Below, piece by piece: positions 1 through 7,146 of a stretch of DNA of 15,794 nucleotides. Origin of the DNA: Alphaproteobacteria bacterium. Lineage in GTDB: Bacteria; Pseudomonadota; Alphaproteobacteria; SMXP01. The stretch is from the NCBI GenBank assembly GCA_021774995.1, contig JAJFIM010000111.1:1-15794 (forward strand), in the 5' to 3' direction. Each line of letters starts with the position of its first letter. Within the stretch, counting starts at the first letter, position 1. Made by a program: the position numbers and the translations under genes. A model generated the notes under the pieces. It saw only the letters and a program-made list of their open reading frames with translations, searched no databases and was not told where the DNA came from.

Positions 1-603
1 GAATTCCCGCATCACGGACACGACTTTTTCGACCGTATGCTGCATGGGAAGCTTGTGCAGAATTCTGGGCAGCAGGACCACTGTGATCACGAGGAATATT
101 CCAAAGGCCAGCCCCAATCCGCCGATGAACCGGCCGTCAACTTCCCAATGATCGTGCAGAAGGACGAGCATGCCCCCGAAGGCCAGAATCAGCAATACTG
201 TGCTGTCCAGAATCCGGTCCGCAAGCGACCCGATGGTCACGCGCGTTTTGTTTTTTGAATGGCGAAACACCAGCCCCGCCCGCACCACGTCGCCGCCGGC
301 GACGCCGGGCAATGAGAGATTGGCGACCAGGCCGGCAAAATGCGCTTTGAGCGCTCTGCTAAAAGGAATATCCGCATCCAAAGTGGTCAGCAGCCACCAC
401 TTGGTTGCCGCAACAACATGACCGGCGAGAAAGAGAATCAAAATCAGCGCCCATAGAGATAAGGAAATGCTTTTTATGGCGCTCCAAAACTCATCCATCG
501 GCAGCAGCCAGAATACAATGCCCAGCACGACGCCAGAAACGCTGAAGCGCAAGGCCCAGTTGAGAATCAGGCGGCGTTTTTTGTTGTCATCGGACTTTTG
601 CAT
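1..603 (-). CDS. UPF0104 / AglD-like flippase-domain membrane protein (partial, C-terminus off window)
   Basis: The frame runs from an ATG at 603 to the window edge without a stop, giving 201 residues of an unfinished protein. The translation begins MQKSDDNKKRRLILNWALRF, and is followed by hydrophobic segments at about residues 15-32, 42-60, 120-142 and 160-185. The loop SLPGVAGGDVVRAGLVFR at about residues 95-112 matches the conserved polar signature of the UPF0104 family (also called the lysylphosphatidylglycerol synthase transmembrane or AglD family). Members are about 300-350 residues long, so roughly a third is missing. Family members are integral inner-membrane proteins. Some are flippase-like domains of MprF, and others sit beside polyprenyl-phosphate glycosyltransferases, as here. 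It starts 31 bp after the GT2 gene on the same strand, so the two are probably cotranscribed. A lipid-sugar transport role is inferred from the neighbour. No shift or break is visible. Confidence 0.85.
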   Translation of the reverse strand, partial: MQKSDDNKKRRLILNWALRFSVSGVVLGIVFWLLPMDEFWSAIKSISLSLWALILILFLAGHVVAATKWWLLTTLDADIPFSRALKAHFAGLVANLSLPGVAGGDVVRAGLVFRHSKNKTRVTIGSLADRILDSTVLLILAFGGMLVLLHDHWEVDGRFIGGLGLAFGIFLVITVVLLPRILHKLPMQHTVEKVVSVMREF

Positions 604-634
604 AAAATCGATCCGCGCGCGGGAGATTGGTTCG

Positions 635-1570
635 TTACGGCCGAAGATGCAGACGCGCAATCATGTCGGCAATCAGGCCGAGGGACCATATCATAATCGC
701 GGCGAGAAAAGCGAAAATGGCGCTTTCCGATAAATCTCCTCTGAAAACGTCATAGCCGAATTTGAGAAGCCCAAGTCCGAATAAAATCCCGCCTAAAGGA
801 AGAAAAACGCGCAAAGGGTTAAACAGAACGATGGCGCGGAAGACCAGCAGGATGAAATTGAAAAAATCCGCCGGACGGATTTTAGATTGGCCAATGCGCA
901 CGCCATATTCGATGGGGTGGTACAGGACGGTGAGATGTGAACAGATCATGCACAAAGTGATGGTGGTCGTAAAAGAAAACCCCATCGGCAAGAGGGGGAT
1001 GAAGCCGGTCAAGGACGAGCGCTTGAACACGCGCAGCCCGGAATTGAGGTCTGGAATTTTTCTTTGCGCGAGATAATTGGCCAGGGAATTCAGCATAAAT
1101 TTGGCGGGACGCCGGATCAGCGGCACATTTTTCATGTGCGCGCCGCGGTCCCCCACCACCATGTCGGCGTCTTGGGCCATGTCCAGCATGATGGGCAATT
1201 GTCCAGGCGGGTAGGTGCCGTCGGCATCCAGGATGGCGACGTATTTTGAATTTCCGGCGGCGATCCCCTTTTTGAGGGTGGCGCCGTAACCGGCGTTGTC
1301 GGAGCTGTGAATAACATGGGCGCCGCTGGCTTTGGCCGCGTCAAGCGTGCCGTCCGTCGAGCCGTCATCCACCACGATGATGTCAAAATCAATGGGCAGT
1401 TCCGAGAGGACCCGGCGCACTTCGTCCACAGTCTCGCGCACCGCTCTTTCTTCGTTATGGGCGGGAATCACCACACTCAAATCAACATATTGCTGAGTGG
1501 TCTCTTCGGAAGGGCCGTCGGGCGCTTCAATTGTTTTCGTGTTGAGCATGGGTTTCATAGTGCAACTCAT
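635..1570 (-). CDS. Family 2 glycosyltransferase, DPM1/GtrB-like (polyprenyl-phosphate sugar synthase type)
   Basis: This 311-residue protein has a GT-A fold catalytic domain at about residues 30-230. Visible motifs are LSVVIPAHNEE (31-41), VVDDGSTDGT (66-75) and the DxD-type metal/nucleotide site LDADG (114-118). Two hydrophobic segments follow near 252-271 and 284-305, as in the polyprenyl-phosphate mannose/glucose synthases of the DPM1/GtrB/ArnC group. The expected reaction is transfer of a sugar from a nucleotide donor to a polyprenyl phosphate on the cytoplasmic face of the inner membrane. The sugar cannot be told from sequence. The gene is first in a two-gene minus-strand unit with the UPF0104 protein. 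The start is uncertain: in-frame ATGs lie at 1570, 1558 and 1549 with no clear Shine-Dalgarno. The conserved domain starts only at residue 30, so any of the three would leave a complete enzyme. Confidence 0.9.
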   Translation of the reverse strand: MSCTMKPMLNTKTIEAPDGPSEETTQQYVDLSVVIPAHNEERAVRETVDEVRRVLSELPIDFDIIVVDDGSTDGTLDAAKASGAHVIHSSDNAGYGATLKKGIAAGNSKYVAILDADGTYPPGQLPIMLDMAQDADMVVGDRGAHMKNVPLIRRPAKFMLNSLANYLAQRKIPDLNSGLRVFKRSSLTGFIPLLPMGFSFTTTITLCMICSHLTVLYHPIEYGVRIGQSKIRPADFFNFILLVFRAIVLFNPLRVFLPLGGILFGLGLLKFGYDVFRGDLSESAIFAFLAAIMIWSLGLIADMIARLHLRP

Positions 1571-1771
1571 CGTTTAAGGTATGGTAAACGCTGTCAAGTT
1601 TAGGAAAAGGCGCTTGTTCGGTCTTTCGAGCGGAAATTCTTAACGTCTTGGCGAGCGGCCGAATCTTGGATTTTATGAGTTTGTTAGCATGAATCGGGGC
1701 AGATCTAGTGTGAACTTGGCGGAAAAAGTTGACAGCGGCGCCGGAACACGGATCGCGCGGGACGGCCTTTC
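1571..1771. promoter_or_regulatory. Divergent intergenic region with two oppositely oriented TTGACAGCG copies
   Basis: This 201-bp spacer separates the minus-strand GT2 gene from the plus-strand flippase gene and must hold promoters for both. An identical 9-mer, TTGACAGCG, occurs once on each strand: minus strand at 1597-1589 and plus strand at 1729-1737. Each copy points toward its own gene. The first six bases equal the sigma-70 -35 consensus. No convincing -10 box sits 16-18 bp downstream of either copy. The pair could therefore be -35 elements with weak -10 boxes or a regulator's binding site. A weak Shine-Dalgarno-like GGGACGG (1759-1765) precedes the flippase ATG. No open frame here looks coding. 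Confidence 0.4.
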
Positions 1772-3196
1772 ATGAGTGACGTGAAAAGATTTAAACTGCT
1801 GATCGATTTTATGGCCCTGTCCGGCGGGCAGTTTTTCAGTAAATTGATCGGCTTTCTCGGCTTTGCGTATCTGGCCCGCATTCTGACGCCTGAATCTTAC
1901 GGCGTGGTTGAATACGCCGTGGGACTGTCCTTGTTTTTCGCCATGATTATTGATTGCGGTCTGGGGGCGATCGGGGTGCGCGAAGTGCTGCGCGCGCCGG
2001 AAAAACTCAAATCTCTGGCGGCTCATATTCCAGCCGCGCGCCTCATCATCGCCCTTGCCGCCATTCCCCTTATGGGGGGGGCCGTGATGCTGGGCGGCTA
2101 TGACGAGGCCACCGTCAATCTGGTTTGGCTTTTTGCCCTGGGGCTGTTGGCTGTGCCGGCCAAGCAGGAATGGCTTCTTCAGAGTTATGAGATGATGAAA
2201 TCTGCGGCCATGGCTCAGACGCTGCGCATGACCGTCTTTGCGCTTTGCCTGTTTGTATTTGTTGGCTCGGCGGATGATCTTTTGAAGGTCGGCGTGGCCG
2301 AGATCATCGCGGCGGCGCTGGTGTCCGTGTATTATCTTGGGATTCAACATTTTCGCATCACGCCTTTAAGCCTCAACTTTTCTCTGGCTGAACTGGGGCG
2401 CTTGACGCGAAATGGCCTCTCTGTGGGCCTCAGTAATATGGTTTGGGCGGTTATTCAGTTTTCGCCTTTGTTCCTGGTGGCGAATCTTGTAGGGGGGGCG
2501 GAAACGGCGTGGTTTGGCGCCGCCCACAGGATCGTCGTGTCATTGATGACTTTTAGCTGGGTGTATCATTTCAATCTTTATCCCGCGATCGCGCGGCGCG
2601 TGGAAAAGTCCACGGAGAGCTTTGAGGAATTGGTGAGCGCTTCTTTTCGCGTGGTGTCCTGGGTCGGTGTATTGGGCGCATTGAACTTGAGCCTGTTGGC
2701 TCAACCTCTGCTCACGTTGGCCTTTGGCGAACAATTTTCACCTGCGGCGCCGGCCTTTGCCATATTGATTTGGGTTGTGCCGACCACTCTCTTGGCGGGG
2801 CACGCCAGATGGGCCCTCATCGCCGCGGGACGTGAACGCTATGTCCTTTATTCGCAACTTTCAGGCGCCATAACGGTTTTGATTTTGGGCTTTGCCTTGG
2901 TGCCGATGTTTCATGCCTTAGGGGCGGCGGTGTCGATGCTGATTGCCAGTCTGGTTGTATGGCTTTCGGCGCACACTTTTGCAGTCAGGTTTATCGGACG
3001 GTTGCCGGGGCTTTCCCTGGCTTGGCTGCCGCTCGCCATTGCTTTTTTGAGTGGCGTATTGGGGGCGCTCGCAGGGTCTTCTATATGGATGGGCGCCGTC
3101 ATTGCCAGTGCGGTTTATGGACTTTGCGCGCTGCTTGCTGATGCCGAATTGCTGCCTGATTTGCGCCGTCTGGCGCACGCTAAATCGGAGATATAA
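1772..3196 (+). CDS. Wzx-like oligosaccharide flippase (polysaccharide biosynthesis/MOP superfamily)
   Basis: The 474-residue protein is hydrophobic throughout, with about 12 membrane-spanning stretches. The amino end, including GQFFSKLIGFLGFAYLARIL at about residues 18-37 and then a Pro-Glu-Ser-Tyr-Gly sequence, is characteristic of RfbX/Wzx-type flippases of the multidrug/oligosaccharidyl-lipid/polysaccharide exporter superfamily. These proteins flip undecaprenyl-diphosphate-linked repeat units across the inner membrane. The length fits the family (about 400-500). It is the first gene of a plus-strand pair: the GMC oxidoreductase starts 4 bp after its stop codon, and that gene's Shine-Dalgarno (GGAG, 3187-3190) lies inside this gene's last codons, so translation is probably coupled. 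ATG 1772 is the first start in frame with a weak upstream GGGACGG. The transported substrate is unknown. The assignment rests on N-terminal motif, topology and context. Confidence 0.88.
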   Translation: MSDVKRFKLLIDFMALSGGQFFSKLIGFLGFAYLARILTPESYGVVEYAVGLSLFFAMIIDCGLGAIGVREVLRAPEKLKSLAAHIPAARLIIALAAIPLMGGAVMLGGYDEATVNLVWLFALGLLAVPAKQEWLLQSYEMMKSAAMAQTLRMTVFALCLFVFVGSADDLLKVGVAEIIAAALVSVYYLGIQHFRITPLSLNFSLAELGRLTRNGLSVGLSNMVWAVIQFSPLFLVANLVGGAETAWFGAAHRIVVSLMTFSWVYHFNLYPAIARRVEKSTESFEELVSASFRVVSWVGVLGALNLSLLAQPLLTLAFGEQFSPAAPAFAILIWVVPTTLLAGHARWALIAAGRERYVLYSQLSGAITVLILGFALVPMFHALGAAVSMLIASLVVWLSAHTFAVRFIGRLPGLSLAWLPLAIAFLSGVLGALAGSSIWMGAVIASAVYGLCALLADAELLPDLRRLAHAKSEI

Positions 3197-3200
3197 GCGC

Positions 3201-4802
3201 ATGATTTACGACAGCCGAACATTGGACGAGGGGATGCGCCTTGAAGCGGATCTGTGTGTGATTGGCGGGGGCGCAGCGGCCATTGCCATGACGCAAAGAT
3301 TGGCGGGCGCGGCTATGAAAGTATGCATTCTGGAAAGCGGCGGAAAGGGGCTGGAAAAAGAAACCCAGGCCCTGTCGAATGGAGAAGCCAGTGGCATCCC
3401 ATATTTTGATCTGATCGATACGCGTTACCGGATGTTGGGGGGGAGTACGCATCGCTGGGGCGCCAGAGGGGCGCCCATGGTCGATATTGATTTTCGCAAA
3501 CGGCCCTGGGTGCCGATGAGCGGCTGGCCGATTTCAGGTGAGGATCTTGCAGAATATTATCCTGCTGTTCAGAAATTGGTCGGCCACCACAACCCTTTTC
3601 ATTATCATGGCGCAGTTTGGGATGAGTTCGACGCGGCGCCCCCAAAAATCAATGAAGATATACTGCACTATTCAGCTTTCCAATTCGGCAAGAATGTCCT
3701 TCTGGGAGAGCACAATGAAGCGGCGATTAAAGATGCACCCAATATCCATCTTTATCTTCACGCCAATGTAACTGCGCTTGAGTGTGCGGAAAAACCAAAC
3801 CATCTTGATCATGTGAAAGTCAAAACTTTAAGCGGCAAGGCGTTCAGCGTTAAAGCGAAGACTTATGTTTTGGCTAGTGGCGGCATTGAAAACCCGCGTC
3901 TGCTGCTTCTCTCAGATAGTTTGAATTCCGATGGGTTGTGCAATGAACGCGATCATGTTGGACGTTATTTTATGGAGCACCCAACGCTTTCGGCTGGGAC
4001 GATCAAAGCGAAGGATAAGCAAAGTCTGGTGGATATTTTTTCCCCCGGACTGGTGGACGGGCGCTTGGTGGAGGTGGGATTGGCTTTGTCCGAGAAAGTG
4101 CAAGAGGAGACTCAGAGTCTTAACGCTATCGCCAGTGCTAAAGTTGTGGTGACGCAGGATTCAACTCAGGCTCTGAGAGAGCTCATGTGGAATTTGAGAC
4201 ACAGGCGCATGCCGCAACAATTGAACTGGTATTACAAGAATAAATGGTTGATGGAACGACTGACGGCTATCGCGAAAGATCCGTTTGGCATTGTCGCCAA
4301 TATCTATCGCCATCAAATGGGCAAACCGAAGCGCTTTAACGTCGATTCGGTTTATCTTGAAATACGCACTGAGCAGGCGCCAAATCCCGATAGCAGGGTC
4401 ACGCTTTCCCACTCGAAAGACGCTTTAGGTCTGCGCCGCGGTCATCTGCATTGGGCCATGATACAGCAAGATAAAACAACAATGCAGGTGACCGCTCGTT
4501 TGTTTGATGCTGAGTTGAAGCGACTGGAATTGGGAGAGCTGGAGATGGAATCCTGGTTGATGTCCAATGATTTGACTTGGTCTCCGGAAATGGTGGGTGG
4601 TCACCACCATATGGGCACAACGCGCATGGCGGACAGCGCTGCAAAAGGCGTTGTGGATGGTAATTGCAGAACCCACGCCGTGGACAATCTATATATTGCC
4701 GGTAGTTCTGTGTTCCCTACGTCAAGTTATGTGAACCCGACCTTCACTATTCTGGCTCTGGCCATGCGGTTGGCCGATCACTTAAAATCGCAGGTGACGT
4801 GA
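3201..4802 (+). CDS. GMC-family FAD-dependent oxidoreductase
   Basis: The protein has 533 residues from ATG 3201, which has a GGAG 10 bp upstream. A longer in-frame reading would overlap the flippase by 150 bp and places non-family sequence before the FAD domain, so it was not used. The Rossmann dinucleotide motif VIGGGAAAIAMTQRL is at about 20-34, and E45 in CILESGG probably binds the adenosine ribose. The C-terminal GMC signature GGHHHMGTTRM has its likely catalytic His at 469, paired with Asn512 in YVNPTFTI, a His/Asn pair like that of pyranose oxidases. Such enzymes oxidise primary or secondary alcohols of sugars, sterols, cholines or alkanols, usually in the cytoplasm. No signal peptide is seen. 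Coupling to a Wzx gene suggests oxidation of a glycan or lipid-linked precursor (inference). The electron acceptor is unknown. Confidence 0.92.
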   Translation: MIYDSRTLDEGMRLEADLCVIGGGAAAIAMTQRLAGAAMKVCILESGGKGLEKETQALSNGEASGIPYFDLIDTRYRMLGGSTHRWGARGAPMVDIDFRKRPWVPMSGWPISGEDLAEYYPAVQKLVGHHNPFHYHGAVWDEFDAAPPKINEDILHYSAFQFGKNVLLGEHNEAAIKDAPNIHLYLHANVTALECAEKPNHLDHVKVKTLSGKAFSVKAKTYVLASGGIENPRLLLLSDSLNSDGLCNERDHVGRYFMEHPTLSAGTIKAKDKQSLVDIFSPGLVDGRLVEVGLALSEKVQEETQSLNAIASAKVVVTQDSTQALRELMWNLRHRRMPQQLNWYYKNKWLMERLTAIAKDPFGIVANIYRHQMGKPKRFNVDSVYLEIRTEQAPNPDSRVTLSHSKDALGLRRGHLHWAMIQQDKTTMQVTARLFDAELKRLELGELEMESWLMSNDLTWSPEMVGGHHHMGTTRMADSAAKGVVDGNCRTHAVDNLYIAGSSVFPTSSYVNPTFTILALAMRLADHLKSQVT

Positions 4803-4820
4803 AGCGGTCGCGCAGCGTTT

Positions 4821-5402
4821 TCAGTCTGCGGGGAAACGAAAAGCGTTAATCTCTTCCGGCGTCAACCCGCTCAGCCCATCCACGCTTGTTTGATTCATTT
4901 CCAGCAAGGACGACGTGAACGCCTCGGGCGTTTGCGTTTTGAGGTATTTACGCGCCGCATCGCGGTCTTTTTGGTAAGCGTACTGGGGAACGCCAAAACC
5001 GCATGAATCAGAGATGCGTTCAACGTGAATTCTGATGAAGTTGCGCATGCTCAACGCGTTACCGTCAAAGTGAGCGGCGAGCGATGAAAAATCAGGGTGT
5101 TGGGGCGTTATTACCGCGCCTTTTCCATGAAAACGATAGATCTTCGGCGGTCCTTCAAAAGCGCACATCATGATTACGATGCGGTTGTTTTCGCGCAAGT
5201 GCGCCACCGTTTCAACGCCGCTGCCGCCCGTATCCAGATAAACCAGCGTATGTTCGTCCAGCACGCGCAAAGTGTCATTGCCTTTCGGCGAGCAATTCAC
5301 GCACCCGTCAACTGAAAGCGGCGCCGTCGCCACAAAAAACATATGCTGGCGGGCAATCCATTTTTGTATTTTGTCGTCCATGCGGTCATAAATTTTCCCC
5401 AT
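4821..5402 (-). CDS. Pyridoxamine 5'-phosphate oxidase-family (PNPOx-like) flavin protein
   Basis: This 193-residue protein has the split-barrel pattern of putative PNPOx-like FMN-binding proteins. An N-terminal helix precedes MFFVATAPLSVDGCVNCSPKGND (split here for length: MFFVATAPLSVDG at about 21-33, then the CVNCSPKGND strand-turn). These are followed by TLVYLDTGGSG (52-62) and NNRIVIMMCAFEGPPKIYRF (about 71-90). Members bind FMN, F420 or heme, and most have no known substrate. The ATG at 5402 has a strong Shine-Dalgarno, AAGGAG on the minus strand (5417-5412), 9 bp upstream. It is the only minus-strand gene between 1772 and 13624, and lies tail to tail with the GMC gene (18 bp apart). 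It may not belong to the glycan functions. Similar proteins occur as stand-alone housekeeping genes in proteobacteria. A specific reaction cannot be given. Confidence 0.85.
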   Translation of the reverse strand: MGKIYDRMDDKIQKWIARQHMFFVATAPLSVDGCVNCSPKGNDTLRVLDEHTLVYLDTGGSGVETVAHLRENNRIVIMMCAFEGPPKIYRFHGKGAVITPQHPDFSSLAAHFDGNALSMRNFIRIHVERISDSCGFGVPQYAYQKDRDAARKYLKTQTPEAFTSSLLEMNQTSVDGLSGLTPEEINAFRFPAD

Positions 5403-5411
5403 TTTTCACTT

Positions 5412-5417
5412 CTCCTT
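5412..5417 (-). promoter_or_regulatory. Strong Shine-Dalgarno of the PNPOx-like gene
   Basis: The minus strand reads AAGGAG 9 bp before the ATG at 5402. It is the best ribosome-binding site in the window and fixes the start of this gene. Confidence 0.7.
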
Positions 5418-5474
5418 CATGTTCCCGTCAGATCCAACGGAATTGAGCTCCCGGCGGCTCTCAAAGCTTTCATA

Positions 5475-5480
5475 CTTATA
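5475..5480 (-). promoter_or_regulatory. Candidate -10 box (TATAAG) for the PNPOx-like gene
   Basis: The minus strand reads TATAAG about 72 bp before the ATG at 5402, in the only AT-rich patch of the 257-bp divergent spacer 5403-5659. The hexamer 17 bp upstream is a poor -35, so this is a weak candidate only. Confidence 0.25.
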
Positions 5481-5620
5481 TCAGAAACCTTAGGCAAAAG
5501 GCCGGCGGCGCGCTAATCGGCGGAATTTGGCGGTACAGGGGCGTTCAAGCGCGGCGCGCCTGCGGCAAGGTGACCCAAGGATTTTGGCGCCGCCGCTGGT
5601 GGAATTCATGGAAACTTAAG

Positions 5621-5657
5621 TATGATAAGGCTATCAACAAAGCCATAAGGGGAGAGG
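5621..5657 (+). promoter_or_regulatory. Candidate -10 (TATGAT) and Shine-Dalgarno before the dioxygenase-Rieske gene
   Basis: TATGAT (5621-5626) differs from the sigma-70 -10 consensus at one base and would give a leader of about 28 nt. No good -35 lies 16-18 bp upstream. The purine run AGGGGAGAGG (5648-5657) just before ATG 5660 is a convincing ribosome-binding site and is the reason for choosing that start over the upstream GTG at 5570. Confidence 0.4.
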
Positions 5658-5659
5658 CG

Positions 5660-7060
5660 ATGAGTGAAATTCGTGAAGTGGAGAAGGCTGATATGTTAAC
5701 CACGGCAAAGCCCGAAGTTGATGTTCCCGCGATCCTCAGTGAAGGTGCTTATTACATCCTTGACGATTATGCGTTGCGCGCAGAAATGTACGCCAAGGTC
5801 GTCACCGCTTTTTTGGATGGCGTCGCGCAATTAGAAAGCGCGTCTTGCGCCAAGAAGGTCGAGGAGGGGGGCCTGGGCCAACTCCACAAGCATTTTCCCG
5901 TCGAAAAAATTCATCTTCTTGAATCTTTCCTCCATAACAGATTGCGCAATGATCTTTATTACTGGTCCTACAAAGTGGGGCGGGAAAATCTTGATTTGAA
6001 AGGGACTTTCTATCTCGATCATCTGATCATGCTGCGAATTCATTACCCGTTTCTAGTGGCGCGCGAGGCGGGCGAGGTGATCGACCCCCCTTATCCGCTC
6101 ACCGAGCGGTTGGGCCTGGCCATTTCCGCTTTGAAGAATTGGCGCCTATTGGGCCATTATTTTAAAAAACGCAAAGACAAGAAACTTGCGGAAAAGAACA
6201 AAACCATCGCCTATGACGCGATATCCTATCACGGCAATTTGCCGGTCCCGGCGCGCGCCCATGCGGCCCATGTGGATACGTGGTATGGCCATTCTTATGA
6301 CGGGGTAAATCTCTGGTGGTCGATCCAAGGCGTTAATGAGGATAATACAGTTATTCTGTATCCGGACATGTTTGGGCAAAAAGTCGATTATAACCCGGTG
6401 AGCATGTATCTGGCTGAGGGAATTCCGGTGACCCGGCCGGTCAAGGTCGCCATGAAGCCGGGGCAATTGCTGGTTTTTAACCCTGAAACGCTGCACGGCA
6501 CCCAAGTTAATATATCCGATGAGACGCGCGTCGCCATCACCACGCGGTTAAATCCGCATACGCCGCGCTTTAATTCCGACGCGCCTTTTAATTTTGAGCA
6601 TTGGTATTCATCGGACGATTTGGCCAAGAAGAAATTTTCCAAAATTTCGGTCTTTCCGGCGAAAAAGCACCATGGGGAGCCCTCTATCGTTGAGCGCCCG
6701 GCGATAAAGGCGGAACGGACGGTTAAAATCAAATGCGCCGGACGATTAAGCGCGGATGAAGCGGTGGAAGTTTGCCAGGCGGCTGATTTGCGGGCGGGCG
6801 AGAAAATGTCGGTCACTCTTGAAAACGCCAAAGTGCTCCTCTGGCGCGATGGAGATGAGATTCGCGCCTATTCGCGCATCTGCCCGCATTTGGGGGTTGA
6901 TCTGGAAGACGGCTATCATGACGACGCACAGATATTCTGCCCCGGTCACGGCATTGCTTATGCGCTGCGCGACGGCTCTTCCAAATGCGCGGCTTTCAAA
7001 TTGCGTCAATTTAAGGCGTATGAAGAAGGCGGCGCGCTCTACCTTCAAAAAAACAACTGA
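5660..7060 (+). CDS. Fusion protein: PhyH-like Fe(II)/2-oxoglutarate dioxygenase + C-terminal Rieske [2Fe-2S] domain
   Basis: The protein has 466 residues from ATG 5660 (purine-rich RBS directly upstream). Residues 1-190 are largely helical and unassigned. Residues about 195-300 carry a double-stranded beta-helix iron site: HVD (His204, Asp206), distal His279 in PETLHGTQVN, and Arg290 or Arg296 in DETRVAITTR as the likely 2-oxoglutarate ligand, the pattern of phytanoyl-CoA hydroxylase-like oxygenases. Residues about 355-466 form a Rieske ferredoxin-like domain: CPH (Cys408, His410) and CPGH (Cys427, His430), a C-x-H...C-x2-H cluster site 16 residues apart. No signal peptide or membrane segment is seen, so it should be cytoplasmic. 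2-oxoglutarate oxygenases normally need no Rieske partner, so the fusion is unusual. A cytochrome b561 gene follows 86 bp later. The expected chemistry is hydroxylation or desaturation; the substrate is unknown. A GTG start at 5570 would add 30 residues. Confidence 0.85.
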   Translation: MSEIREVEKADMLTTAKPEVDVPAILSEGAYYILDDYALRAEMYAKVVTAFLDGVAQLESASCAKKVEEGGLGQLHKHFPVEKIHLLESFLHNRLRNDLYYWSYKVGRENLDLKGTFYLDHLIMLRIHYPFLVAREAGEVIDPPYPLTERLGLAISALKNWRLLGHYFKKRKDKKLAEKNKTIAYDAISYHGNLPVPARAHAAHVDTWYGHSYDGVNLWWSIQGVNEDNTVILYPDMFGQKVDYNPVSMYLAEGIPVTRPVKVAMKPGQLLVFNPETLHGTQVNISDETRVAITTRLNPHTPRFNSDAPFNFEHWYSSDDLAKKKFSKISVFPAKKHHGEPSIVERPAIKAERTVKIKCAGRLSADEAVEVCQAADLRAGEKMSVTLENAKVLLWRDGDEIRAYSRICPHLGVDLEDGYHDDAQIFCPGHGIAYALRDGSSKCAAFKLRQFKAYEEGGALYLQKNN

Positions 7061-7146
7061 CGGGCGGCCTGTTCTTGCGCGCTGTAACGGGCTAAACCTT
7101 CGGCTGAGTATTTGTTGTCACGCAAATGTGGTGGAGCCCAAAGCGG

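Noticed and set aside
1729..1757. Full sigma-70 promoter for the flippase gene using TTGACA at 1729-1734
   Set aside because: No -10-like hexamer lies 16-18 bp downstream (the sequence there is GC-rich), so only the 9-mer itself is reported.
1673..2350. Minus-strand open frame (225 codons) opposite the flippase gene
   Set aside because: Low-complexity basic translation without motifs; the plus strand encodes the flippase N-terminus.
3051..3200. 50-codon N-terminal extension of the GMC gene
   Set aside because: It lies inside the flippase gene in another frame, does not resemble the family, and a ribosome-binding site precedes ATG 3201.
5570..5659. 30-codon extension of the dioxygenase-Rieske protein from a GTG
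   Set aside because: No Shine-Dalgarno before the GTG, and a strong purine run precedes ATG 5660. A real extension is not fully excluded.
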